Of a stretch of DNA of 64,000 nucleotides, positions 18,294 to 26,809 are shown piece by piece. Position 1 is the stretch's first letter. Every line of letters begins with the position of its first letter. Origin of the DNA: Ignavibacteriaceae bacterium. Lineage in GTDB: Bacteria > Bacteroidota > Ignavibacteria > Ignavibacteriales > Ignavibacteriaceae. Where the stretch lies: the NCBI GenBank assembly GCA_023229425.1, contig JALNZG010000006.1, positions 62,001 through 126,000 on the forward strand, read 5' to 3'. The notes below the pieces were generated by a model. That model was not told where the DNA came from. It did no database searches and saw only the letters and a program-made list of their open reading frames with translations. The position numbers and the translations under genes are program-made.

Positions 18294-20222
18294 CTACTTC
18301 AAAAATATCATCTTCTTCATTGATGAATACTTTTGTTTCCCATCAAGAGATTCCGCGCTTAACCGATAGAAATACACTCCACTTGGAAGGCTCGCAGAGT
18401 TAAACTGCACTTCATAATTTCCAGCAGAAATAATTTCATCTTTCAGCAACTTCACATCTTGACCTAATACGTTGTAGATTTTTATCAAAATTTTTGAATC
18501 AAAAGGTAATGCGTACTTTATAACTGTTGATGGATTGAACGGGTTTGGATAATTCTGACCCAGATCAAATTTCTGTGCAGGTTCACACTCGGATCTCATG
18601 CCTGTTGGCTGACTTATTTTGTATTCCGGCGAAAGAGCTACTATCTCATTATTAAATTTTCCAAGTATCTTGAAAGTATAATTACCCTGCTGGTTTATTG
18701 TAATTGCAACTGAGTCACTAGCGAGGTTAAAAGTAATATTGGGGTTCGGGCATACAAATTCAACAGCAGAAATATTTTTCAAGTTTTTTGCGAACAGTGA
18801 TATTGGTAGATTTGTGGTTACTAATGGTGTCAAATTAATTTTTACAAAATCAACTGGCAGCCATTCAACATCAGAATAATTAGCAGATAGATTCGCATCG
18901 ATCCAGTTGTAACGGCGAATGATCCATCCCTTTAGGTAAAGAACTTCGTCTTCATACGTTTGCCCGACATAATACTCTGGCCATTGATAGACCCCAATAA
19001 TAGGCCAGCGAATAAAATTTCTGACCCTGGCTTGGTTGATCTCAAGAACCGTTTGATCTAAATAACCCATTATCCCGGTTAAGTTAAATGCTGTCAGTCT
19101 CAATTCGTTCCATCTTTTAGCTAATTTATTTTTAAATGCTGGGTCGTTAAAAATTTTTTTAATCCAAAATGGCGAGCTCCAAATTCCCTCGTAAGGAGCT
19201 CTCTCTGCCTCCCACCCTGATGGTAACCAACCATCTCCATAATCGGCAAGTCCTAATGAAATGTCATAATCCCAAATAGGTCCAAAAAATAATTTGCCAC
19301 CTAAGCTGTCTCGGTTTTTATGGAGGTATGCACTCAGCCGGTAAGTGTCAATCGTTTTAACAAATTCGTTAAGTAGGGAATAATCTACCAGGGCGTCCAT
19401 ATCAACATAATCGTAATATCCAAGAAAAGGATCTTTATATGTAGTCTTCGAAAGTGATGTTTCAAATTGGGTTATATAATTCTTGATATACTCTTGTTGA
19501 ACGGGAAGTATATTAGCTGCAGTTGGATAAACATAAATGTAACTTATCGGTGAATACTGACTCGGTGTTTTAGGATAGACCGATGGGAACACTGAATTAA
19601 AATATTTATCACCCGGATCAATACGATCTATTTTCATGATATACCCCCCGGTTAAAGCATCTCCACTTATATCATTGGTTTCGAGCTTTTTTATGTCTAC
19701 CCTAGCCTTGTCCCGCTTGACTTTTTCCTGAAGTATGTAAAGTCCTACATACTGATTATCAATTACGACTTCGCAGAATCTTGTGCGTGAAGCATATCTG
19801 CCAATATCTTTTCCAAGCTTATAACTGAGAACGTTGCGCAAAAATGTTTTATCAGTAAATGACGCGTTTAAAACCCAATCACTTTCAGAAGGCATTCCCA
19901 ATAAGGGTACATTAACCGAATTTCCGAGCGAATCCCTTAATTCTATTCCGTACTGCTTCTTGGGAAAACCCTGTGAACTATGCCCCCTTATTTCAATACC
20001 GGTCTTACCGTTATAAACATTGAATGCATCCGTTACCCTATTTATACTCCCCCTCCCATTATCAATCACTCCCATATCAACCGTGATTTTTTCCGCATCT
20101 TTTATTGTCTTTCCATGGGTATTGATAATAAATATTGGAAGATCCGACGTCGTAAAATTGACTTGAGCCAACATCACTGCATTCATTAGCACTAAAGTAA
20201 AAAATAGGATGTGTGTTGTCAT
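18294..20222 (-). CDS. Secreted CotH kinase-family protein with T9SS C-terminal sorting domain
   Basis: A 642-residue exported protein. It starts with a signal peptide (ILFFTLVLMNAVMLAQVNF). The CotH domain shows EIRGHSSQGFPKKQYGIEL near residue 78, NASFTDKTFLRNVLSYKL near 120 and the catalytic-type GPIWDYDISLG near 315. CotH proteins resemble protein kinases and some phosphorylate spore or surface proteins. The last 85 residues begin FDLGQNYPNPFNPSTVIKYA and end with a lysine-rich strand (KKMIFLK), a type A T9SS sorting signal. It is therefore a probable substrate of the SprA translocon encoded at the start of the window. A small Ig-like segment precedes the sorting domain. Confidence 0.9.
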   Translation of the reverse strand: MTTHILFFTLVLMNAVMLAQVNFTTSDLPIFIINTHGKTIKDAEKITVDMGVIDNGRGSINRVTDAFNVYNGKTGIEIRGHSSQGFPKKQYGIELRDSLGNSVNVPLLGMPSESDWVLNASFTDKTFLRNVLSYKLGKDIGRYASRTRFCEVVIDNQYVGLYILQEKVKRDKARVDIKKLETNDISGDALTGGYIMKIDRIDPGDKYFNSVFPSVYPKTPSQYSPISYIYVYPTAANILPVQQEYIKNYITQFETSLSKTTYKDPFLGYYDYVDMDALVDYSLLNEFVKTIDTYRLSAYLHKNRDSLGGKLFFGPIWDYDISLGLADYGDGWLPSGWEAERAPYEGIWSSPFWIKKIFNDPAFKNKLAKRWNELRLTAFNLTGIMGYLDQTVLEINQARVRNFIRWPIIGVYQWPEYYVGQTYEDEVLYLKGWIIRRYNWIDANLSANYSDVEWLPVDFVKINLTPLVTTNLPISLFAKNLKNISAVEFVCPNPNITFNLASDSVAITINQQGNYTFKILGKFNNEIVALSPEYKISQPTGMRSECEPAQKFDLGQNYPNPFNPSTVIKYALPFDSKILIKIYNVLGQDVKLLKDEIISAGNYEVQFNSASLPSGVYFYRLSAESLDGKQKYSSMKKMIFLK

Positions 20223-20420
20223 TTTCGAAAAAGAAGTTAGTTATTCAAATAATTATTATGTTTTTTATTGGGCAAATTCCGTGCATTAAACATAACGCCT
20301 AATGATGCTTAAATGCAAGACCATTCAAGTAATTAGGTAACGAACTCTTTCTCGCATTTTTAGTTATATTTTTCAATTTAGGGGAAGGATAGATTAAACA
20401 ACGAATAATATCATTAAAAT

Positions 20421-20455
20421 AAAAAACCCCGAAAATCGTTCATTTTCGAGGTTTT
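20421..20455 (-). terminator. Terminator downstream of the tRNA
   Basis: Reading the minus strand just after the tRNA, a 14-bp stem (AAAACCTCGAAAAT against ATTTTCGGGGTTTT, one mismatch) with a 5-nt loop runs into a T-rich tail. It is a convincing rho-independent terminator for the tRNA transcript. Confidence 0.75.
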
Positions 20456-20459
20456 CAAG

Positions 20460-20533
20460 TGGGCTCAGAAGGACTTGAACCTCCGACCCGCTGATTATGA
20501 GTCAGCTGCTCTAACCAACTGAGCTATGAGCCC
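20460..20533 (-). tRNA. tRNA with CAT anticodon (Ile2 or elongator Met)
   Basis: A complete 74-nt cloverleaf lies on the minus strand. It has a 7-bp acceptor stem (GGGCTCA/TGAGCCC), the D-arm GCTCAGTTGGTTAGAGC and an anticodon stem GCTGA/TCAGC with the loop CTCATAA giving anticodon CAT. The T-arm is GGAGGTTCAAGTCCTTC and the discriminator base is A. CCA is not encoded. CAT can mean elongator methionine or, after lysidine modification, isoleucine AUA. The acceptor and T-arm resemble Ile2 slightly more, but I cannot settle identity by eye. It is followed by a hairpin terminator. Confidence 0.95.
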
Positions 20534-20851
20534 ATAAATATTTCTGAGTTGGTGTTCAAAAATAATCCTTTTCTTACGTTTCACAAAATCTTTCTAGACA
20601 TTCTTACAGTTTTTCTCAATCTTTGGAAATAGATTATCAAAGTTAAAAATTATTAATTATCCATTAAACTAATCTCAACTTTTTGGCAAAAACCGAGGAT
20701 ATCCTTGGAGATTAGTTGGAATAATTATTGATTGTCAACTGCCAATTATTAGTTTTGTTAAAATTGGGGTGGGATAAAAAAAATTTTGTCCCGTTTCGAG
20801 AATAAATATAAATATTTGATTAATTTAGGTTACCACAAAATAGGATTCTGT
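20534..20851. other. Intergenic region upstream of the cytochrome operon
   Basis: This 318-bp AT-rich spacer between the divergent tRNA and the barrel gene must contain the promoter of the cytochrome operon. The only structure I see is a short hairpin near 20768-20790 (GGGATAAAA/TTTTGTCCC with one wobble pair) about 65 bp before the start codon. No known riboswitch or confident -35/-10 pair was identified. Confidence 0.4.
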
Positions 20852-22132
20852 ATGAAAATATATCTTTACACTTTCCTTTTGATTCTGCTAATTCCGGCAT
20901 TTTCTCCGGCACAAAACATTAACGGCAGAATTACTTCAATGTTTTATAGTTTTCAACGATATGACAGCCCGGGAAGTTCTACAAAGTATATCAGAAACTA
21001 TGATATGCTCTCTCTAAACGTAAATAAAAATAATTATTCCTTTCGAACTCTCTTCAATTATGAAACCGATTTCTCTAATCAACAAACTTATGACCCAAGA
21101 GTACGGTTTTACAATCTTTATTTTGAAGGAAGAAATCTTTTCAATGTTGCTACAGTAAAACTTGGAAGACAGCCAATTATTAATTCTATTTCCGGCGGAG
21201 TTTTTGATGGAGCTACAGTAAAAGTAAATTATTGGGAAATCCAATTTACAGGTTATTATGGCGCTAATGTTCCTGGATATCAAAAGTTGGAACTGACCAA
21301 GGATTGGTCAAACAACGATATTTACGGTGCAAAATTTACTACTTCTAAATTGACAAACTTCTTCTTCGGATTAAGTTATCTTCATAAAAATTATAAGCCG
21401 AATGATTACACCGCATTACGGCTTGATTCGTTGTTAAATCCATACACAGCAATAATCAAGCGCGATGCAAGCAAATTCGATTTTGTTTCTGCTGAAGCAA
21501 GTTTCGATAATCAAAAAGGATTATCACTTGATACGCGTTATAATTTTGATTTAAATTATGTAAAAACTTCTTTGTTTGAATTACAAGGAAGATATGAAGC
21601 GATCAATAATCTCGGACTTCTTTTCTATTATAATTATCGGGAGCCGATGTTAAAATACAATACCGTTCTTTCGGTTTTTGACGGACAGAATTCTCAAGAA
21701 TTTGAAGTAGGTGCAGATTATAGAATTTCTCCAACTTTTACGGTGCTTGCAAAAGTCGGCGATGTTCAATATAATGATAAAACTTCGCAACGAATTTCTG
21801 TTGGATGCAATTCCACTTACGGTTCAATTTTTTATAGAAAAAACTTGGGGTACGCTGGTGAATTAGATGCAATTTCTGTTTCAACAGGATACTCTTTCTT
21901 GGAAGGATTGCTGACACCTTCATTAGGAGCGGCTTATACACACTATAAATTAACCCCGGAAGATAAAACGCAAAATCTTACAACATTGCTTGGTAATGTG
22001 AACGTCCGTCCATGGAGGATGTTATCCTTCGATCTTCAAGGACAATTTTTGAATAATCCTCTTTATAAACATGACTTCCGGTTTATGTTCAAAATTAACT
22101 ATTGGTTTAACACAAATTTAAACGTGATATAA
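20852..22132 (+). CDS. Outer-membrane beta-barrel protein, probable porin of a porin-cytochrome complex
   Basis: A 427-residue exported protein starting at the ATG that opens a clean signal peptide (MKIYLYTFLLILLIPAFSPA, then QN). A TTG-initiated longer frame exists from 20786 but adds a non-signal segment. The mature part is a run of alternating amphipathic strands rich in Tyr, Phe and Asn (FYNLYFEGRNLFNVATVKLG, DTRYNFDLNYVKTSLFELQG), ending in FRFMFKINYWFN. This is typical of a barrel of around 16-20 strands. I recognise no named family. It leads the multihaem cytochrome operon and overlaps no gene, with 1 bp before the next start. That suggests the OmbB/MtrB role, a pore sheathing a cytochrome. 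The role is inferred from context. Confidence 0.7.
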   Translation: MKIYLYTFLLILLIPAFSPAQNINGRITSMFYSFQRYDSPGSSTKYIRNYDMLSLNVNKNNYSFRTLFNYETDFSNQQTYDPRVRFYNLYFEGRNLFNVATVKLGRQPIINSISGGVFDGATVKVNYWEIQFTGYYGANVPGYQKLELTKDWSNNDIYGAKFTTSKLTNFFFGLSYLHKNYKPNDYTALRLDSLLNPYTAIIKRDASKFDFVSAEASFDNQKGLSLDTRYNFDLNYVKTSLFELQGRYEAINNLGLLFYYNYREPMLKYNTVLSVFDGQNSQEFEVGADYRISPTFTVLAKVGDVQYNDKTSQRISVGCNSTYGSIFYRKNLGYAGELDAISVSTGYSFLEGLLTPSLGAAYTHYKLTPEDKTQNLTTLLGNVNVRPWRMLSFDLQGQFLNNPLYKHDFRFMFKINYWFNTNLNVI

Positions 22133-22133
22133 T

Positions 22134-23342
22134 ATGAAAATAAAACATTTCTATACTATACTTTTTATTGCGGTGATAGCCTTTTTAGGCTTTGCCGCTT
22201 TTACGGTTCAACATTCTTTAACTGGCGAGGAAGCTGGAAATAATAAATCACGAATTAAGTTTTCTCATAAATTTCACGCAGAAATTACCGATTGCAAAGG
22301 CTGCCATACTAAAGCAGGAGATGCAAAAACAATGAAGGATCAGCTTCTGCCTAGGATGGAAGATTGCGCCACCTGTCATGATGTTGAAAATACTGACGAA
22401 TGTAATAAATGCCACTACGAATCTGTACAAGAACCGCTCATTCAAAAAAAATCCGCAATCATTTTTAATCATAGTTTCCATATTGGCAATAAAGTTGAAT
22501 GTACATTTTGCCACAAAGGAATGAACGAAGTTGATTACAGCTTTGAATCCGTTGGAAGTGTGCCGTCAATGGAAACATGCGCTTCCTGTCATGGTGAAAA
22601 GCAAACAGCTTCACTTGCTTGCGAAGCTTGTCATATTTCTACCGTAAATCTTTTGCCAAAATCTCATAACGTGGTTGACTTTAAGAAGCGACATAAATTT
22701 TTAGCAGAAAAACCAAATGCAAATTGCGTTATGTGCCACGACAATAACTCTTGCGAAGAATGTCATACCGGTACAACTATGATAACGGAAACAGGAACCT
22801 GGACAAACTTTTATGCACCTTACAAGCCACATACATTTGTTGATGGAACTAAACAACAACAAATCTCAAGAGTTCATGATTTAAATTTTCAATTTACACA
22901 TGGAATTGATGCAAAAGGAAAAGAGACTAATTGCCAAACTTGCCATCAAGTTGAAACATTCTGCGTAAGTTGCCACGAAAGTAAAACCGGTGATCTCTAC
23001 TATACCGGAATTGCTCCAACAAATCATAAAAGCGCAAACTTTACTACATTTGGAGTTGGGACAGGTGGCGGAGAGCATGCAGTATTAGCTCGAAGAGATA
23101 TTGAACGATGTGCATCATGCCATGAATCAAACGGAGCCGATCCCGTTTGTATTACCTGTCATGTTGATAATCTTCCCGGGAAAGGAAATAATCCCAAAAC
23201 TCATCCTTCAGGCTTTATGAAAAACGAAGGCAGAAGTTGGCATGATACCGATGGCGCGGTATGTTATACTTGTCATATTGGCGCATCCTCGAATGGAATT
23301 TCAGGCGTAGGATTCTGCGGTTATTGCCACGGGAAACTATGA
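22134..23342 (+). CDS. Periplasmic 14-haem c-type cytochrome
   Basis: A 402-residue exported multihaem cytochrome. After an N-terminal membrane/signal segment (FYTILFIAVIAFLGFAAFTV), I count 14 CXXCH haem attachment motifs: CKGCH, CATCH, CNKCH, CTFCH, CASCH, CEACH, CVMCH, CEECH, CQTCH, CVSCH, CASCH, CITCH, CYTCH and CGYCH. Many spare histidines can act as distal ligands (FNHSFH, RRHKF style). No lipobox is present, so a periplasmic or inner-membrane-anchored location is likely. It follows the barrel gene by 1 bp, implying translational coupling. The probable role is carrying electrons across the periplasm to or through the barrel. The partner identity is inferred. Confidence 0.9.
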   Translation: MKIKHFYTILFIAVIAFLGFAAFTVQHSLTGEEAGNNKSRIKFSHKFHAEITDCKGCHTKAGDAKTMKDQLLPRMEDCATCHDVENTDECNKCHYESVQEPLIQKKSAIIFNHSFHIGNKVECTFCHKGMNEVDYSFESVGSVPSMETCASCHGEKQTASLACEACHISTVNLLPKSHNVVDFKKRHKFLAEKPNANCVMCHDNNSCEECHTGTTMITETGTWTNFYAPYKPHTFVDGTKQQQISRVHDLNFQFTHGIDAKGKETNCQTCHQVETFCVSCHESKTGDLYYTGIAPTNHKSANFTTFGVGTGGGEHAVLARRDIERCASCHESNGADPVCITCHVDNLPGKGNNPKTHPSGFMKNEGRSWHDTDGAVCYTCHIGASSNGISGVGFCGYCHGKL

Positions 23343-23379
23343 AACTAAGTTGATTAACTTAAATTTTTTGGAAAAAATT

Positions 23380-25701
23380 ATGAAAAAAACATTACTTATC
23401 TACTTACTGTTAATTCTTCCGGCTTTGTTTTTGTTTTCTTGCAGCGAAGAAAGTTCGGAGTTAGAGGCTCTGGAAAGCAATACTATTCACCAACCTGGAG
23501 TTTTAGATTCAGCATCCTCTAATTTCCATGGAAAGTTTTTTGTTCAGAAAAACATGAAATTTACCGACTGCCAAAAGTGTCACGGAAAAAATCTTGACGG
23601 CGGAATTACAAATGCGAAAAACTGCAGCGATTGTCATAAACTCGCTACCATTCATTTGAACTTAGCGGGTATCCAAGATTCAACCAATGATAACTTTCAT
23701 GGAAGATATTTATTACAGCATAGTCTTGCAGATTGCGGTCAGTGCCACGGGAAAAATTTGTCCGGCGGTTCAAGCAGTCCAAGCTGCGCAACATCTCAAT
23801 GTCATGAAGCTATTTCAGTACACAAAACGGCTTTGCTTGACACAGCCTCTGCCGATTTCCACGGAAAATTTGTGTTACTAAATAAATTCTCCAAATGCCA
23901 ATCTTGCCATGGACTAAATTTTGCCGGTGGAATTTCAAGCCCAACTTGTGCATCATGTCATGAATCTATTGACGTTCATAAAGAGGGAATTGTTGATACA
24001 GCTTCAGTTAACTTTCATGGCAAATATCAATTTAAGAATGGACTAAAAGATTGTTCACCTTGTCATGGATCTGACTTCAAGGGCGGAGAACAAAGCCCGG
24101 CATGTACTACTTGTCATTCGTCGCTTTCGACACACAAAGCAGGGATTGTTGATCCAAACTCTCCTGATTTTCACGGGAAATATCCGTTAGCCGGAGGCAA
24201 ATTTACAGAATGCCAAAGCTGCCATGGAGATAATTTCCAGGGAAAGGGAATTAGCCCAAATTGCACAAATTGCCATAAATCAATCGATGTTCATAAGACC
24301 GGGATTGTTGATCAGAATTCTGCGAATTTCCATGGTAGATACAAACTTAAATCCGGTCTTACTGATTGCTCTTCATGCCATGGTGCAACATTCACCGGTG
24401 GACTCCAAAGTCCGTCATGTGCTACTTGCCATGCAACAATAACTGTTCATAAAGCTGGAATTGTTGATACAAACTCTCCGGAGTTTCATGGGAAATATCC
24501 ATTAACCGGAGGAAAATTTACAGCATGTCAAACATGTCATGGTGATAATTTCCAGGGTGGTGTTAACAGCCCGAGTTGTGCAAATTGCCACAAATCAATC
24601 GATGTACATAAAACAGGTATCGTCGATGTAAACTCGTCAAACTTCCACGGTAAGTACACACTTAAAAGCGGACTTGCCGATTGTTCTCCTTGCCACGGAG
24701 CATCATTTAGCGGAGGAAATCAAAGTCCTTCTTGTAAGACCTGCCATACAACTATTGATGTACATCAGACAGGAATACTTGATGAGAACTCGCCGAATTT
24801 CCATGGTAAGCGTAATGAATTAAAAACTAGTTTCACCGGATGTCAATCATGCCATGGAGATAATTTCCAAGGTAGTCTTAACAGCCGGAATTGTACAGAT
24901 TGCCATTCAACTATTGCTGTTCATAAAGATGGAATTGTCAATACAAGTTCTCCAAATTTCCACGGGAAATTTTTAAAAGCGACGGCATGGAATATTTCAG
25001 CTTGTGCAAGCTGCCACAGCAGTAGTTTTACCGGTGGAGGAACGAGCCCCACATGTAAAACCAGCGGCTGCCATACAAGCGCTCAAGGTCCCGCTGCATG
25101 TAACACGTGTCATGGGGATTTCAATAATCCTTCACAAGTATCTCCGCCAAGTGATTTGGATGGAAATACTTCTACAATATCACCGGGAGTTGGTGCACAT
25201 TCAAGCCATTTATCTGCTGTTGCAAACGGAATTTCTTTAGCTTGTTCGGAGTGCCACACCGTTCCTACCGATGTTAATGCGGCGGGACATCTCGGCAGCG
25301 ACGGAAAAGCTGAATTGACCTTCGGAGCTTTTGCGAATAAATTAGGTGGTTCATCATATGATTTAACTACCAACAATTGCGCTAATACTTATTGTCATGG
25401 TAACTTCGAATTTAAGAAATCGGATGCTTCAGCTACGTCTCAAAATCAGTACACAGCGGATAAAATGGTAGGCAACAAAAGAGCTCCCAAATGGAATTTG
25501 CTAGATGGAACTGAAACAAAATGTTTTAGTTGTCATGGCAAAAGCGATGCGGATCCATCACCAATTGGGCACGTTTCTTATACAATTGATCAATGCGTAT
25601 GGTGCCATTCAACGGTTGTTAATGCTTCCGGTACAATAATTGATAAAACTAAACATATAAACGGTAAAATAAATGCATTTGGAACAAAATTCCTTAAATA
25701 A
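23380..25701 (+). CDS. Repeat-built outer-membrane multihaem lipoprotein cytochrome (about 25 haem motifs)
   Basis: The chosen start ATG opens a lipoprotein signal MKKTLLIYLLLILPALFLFS followed by the lipobox Cys. The frame also continues ten codons upstream. The mature protein holds 22 CXXCH and 3 CX4CH motifs (CATSQCH, CKTSGCH, CANTYCH). Ten consecutive units of about 53 residues each run as (G)IVDxNSxNFHGKY, CxxCHG, GGxxSPxC, xxCH and VHKxGI, supplying two haems apiece. The last 190 residues (ACNTCHGDFNNP, GAHSSHLSA, NNCANTYCHGNF) match the Geobacter-type CxxxxCH/CXXCH cytochrome domain. Lipidation and size suggest an outer-surface terminal electron conduit. It follows the 14-haem gene by 37 bp. 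Confidence 0.88.
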   Translation: MKKTLLIYLLLILPALFLFSCSEESSELEALESNTIHQPGVLDSASSNFHGKFFVQKNMKFTDCQKCHGKNLDGGITNAKNCSDCHKLATIHLNLAGIQDSTNDNFHGRYLLQHSLADCGQCHGKNLSGGSSSPSCATSQCHEAISVHKTALLDTASADFHGKFVLLNKFSKCQSCHGLNFAGGISSPTCASCHESIDVHKEGIVDTASVNFHGKYQFKNGLKDCSPCHGSDFKGGEQSPACTTCHSSLSTHKAGIVDPNSPDFHGKYPLAGGKFTECQSCHGDNFQGKGISPNCTNCHKSIDVHKTGIVDQNSANFHGRYKLKSGLTDCSSCHGATFTGGLQSPSCATCHATITVHKAGIVDTNSPEFHGKYPLTGGKFTACQTCHGDNFQGGVNSPSCANCHKSIDVHKTGIVDVNSSNFHGKYTLKSGLADCSPCHGASFSGGNQSPSCKTCHTTIDVHQTGILDENSPNFHGKRNELKTSFTGCQSCHGDNFQGSLNSRNCTDCHSTIAVHKDGIVNTSSPNFHGKFLKATAWNISACASCHSSSFTGGGTSPTCKTSGCHTSAQGPAACNTCHGDFNNPSQVSPPSDLDGNTSTISPGVGAHSSHLSAVANGISLACSECHTVPTDVNAAGHLGSDGKAELTFGAFANKLGGSSYDLTTNNCANTYCHGNFEFKKSDASATSQNQYTADKMVGNKRAPKWNLLDGTETKCFSCHGKSDADPSPIGHVSYTIDQCVWCHSTVVNASGTIIDKTKHINGKINAFGTKFLK

Positions 25702-25727
25702 CTCATTCTTAAACAAAAGGTGAAAAA

Positions 25728-26279
25728 ATGAAAAATATAATGTCCGTCTTTCTCGTTGTTCTCTTTGTTTCTTTTTTAAATGGTCAAACTGAAACTGAAA
25801 AAAAGTCTCATAGTTTTGTCGGTTCTTCAACTTGTGGAATGTGCCATAAAGCAGAAAAAGCCGGAAAACAATTAGACATTTGGAATGGTTCAAAACATGC
25901 ACTGGCTTATAAAGCTTTACAAACTAAAGAAGCCGATGCAATTGCTGCTGAAAAAGGATTTAAAACTCCCGCAGTTAAAACTGATGCTTGCTTAAAATGC
26001 CATGCTGTAGGTTATAACGCAGATGCTGCTTTGCTTGGAGCAAAATTCAAAGTTGAAGATGGTGTTCAATGCGAAAGTTGTCATGGTGCCGGTTCAGATT
26101 ATAAAGATATGAAAGTAATGAAAAACAAGGAAGAATCAATCAGCAAGGGCTTGATGATGCATTCTGACGGAGAAAAATTCTGTACAACTTGCCACAATAG
26201 CGAAAGTCCAACATTTAAAGGATTTAACTATGCAGAAGCGTGGAGTAAAATTAGTCACCAAATTCCAATAAAGAAATAA
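25728..26279 (+). CDS. Small periplasmic tetrahaem cytochrome, c554-like
   Basis: A 183-residue exported cytochrome. A signal peptide (MKNIMSVFLVVLFVSFLNGQ) precedes four CXXCH motifs: CGMCH near residue 38, CLKCH near 90, CESCH near 115 and CTTCH near 155. The FVGSSTCGMCHKAEKAGKQL start and the SKHALAYKAL and DGVQCESCHGAGSDY blocks resemble the cytochrome c554 family of soluble electron shuttles. It lies 26 bp after the large lipoprotein cytochrome and 8 bp before a MarR regulator, so it is part of the same operon. It probably shuttles electrons from the inner membrane to the conduit. Confidence 0.88.
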   Translation: MKNIMSVFLVVLFVSFLNGQTETEKKSHSFVGSSTCGMCHKAEKAGKQLDIWNGSKHALAYKALQTKEADAIAAEKGFKTPAVKTDACLKCHAVGYNADAALLGAKFKVEDGVQCESCHGAGSDYKDMKVMKNKEESISKGLMMHSDGEKFCTTCHNSESPTFKGFNYAEAWSKISHQIPIKK

Positions 26280-26287
26280 CAATACTT

Positions 26288-26749
26288 ATGGAACAACAAG
26301 AACTTCAAAAATCAGCGGGTAAATTAGCAGACCTAACCTTTAAACTGCTTGCACGCTGTCATGAAAAAGAAGAAAGACTCGCAAAGCAACATAATTTAAC
26401 GCAAGCGGAATTCCGATGTTTGCGTCAAATTAATGAGATTGAAAATATTAACAATAAAGAAATTGCCGAACGAATGAATCTTAGCGCCAGCCGATTAACC
26501 AGAATAATTGACGGGCTGGTCGAAAAAGGTTATGTGATTAGAGAAATTGAACCGAATGACCGGAGAAATATGAGGCTCTATCTTTCCGAAAACGGAAAAG
26601 TATTCACTCATACTTTAAATGATGCTTATATCAATATTCATTCTGAAATATTGGGAGATATTGATGCAACGCAACATCAACCTTTAATTGGTGCAATGAC
26701 TGGGCTGCTTTCCGCAGTAGAAAAATGGATGGCACAGGAAGAAAAATAA
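26288..26749 (+). CDS. MarR family transcriptional regulator
   Basis: A 153-residue MarR-type winged-helix protein. The recognition region INNKEIAERMNLSASRLTRI and the wing VIREIEPNDRRNMRLYLSENG (D-R-R-x-x-x-L signature) are canonical, with dimerisation helices at both ends. It is the last gene of the cytochrome operon, 8 bp after the tetrahaem gene, and is followed by a strong terminator. Cotranscription suggests feedback control of the conduit or sensing of a related oxidant, but no ligand is evident. A single Cys (FRCLRQ) is present near residue 40. Redox sensing through it is speculation. Confidence 0.88.
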   Translation: MEQQELQKSAGKLADLTFKLLARCHEKEERLAKQHNLTQAEFRCLRQINEIENINNKEIAERMNLSASRLTRIIDGLVEKGYVIREIEPNDRRNMRLYLSENGKVFTHTLNDAYINIHSEILGDIDATQHQPLIGAMTGLLSAVEKWMAQEEK

Positions 26750-26758
26750 TTTGAAATG

Positions 26759-26809
26759 ATTACTTGCCGCTAAATTTTTAATTTAAGATAAGCGGCAAGT
26801 AATTTTTCT
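26759..26809. terminator. Terminator between convergent marR and HIT genes, overlapping the HIT 3' end
   Basis: A perfect 13-bp inverted repeat (ATTACTTGCCGCT / AGCGGCAAGTAAT) with a 19-nt AT-rich loop is followed on the plus strand by TTTTCTTTT. It ends the cytochrome-marR operon. The right arm lies inside the last codons of the convergent HIT gene, which encode the LLAAYLKLKI tail. Confidence 0.75.

Noticed and set aside
20786..20851. N-terminal extension of the barrel protein from a TTG
   Set aside because: The extension is not signal-like, and the internal ATG starts a clean signal peptide.
23458..25090. Regular repeats that could suggest a CRISPR array
   Set aside because: The repeats are coding, in frame, diverged and contiguous, with no spacers.
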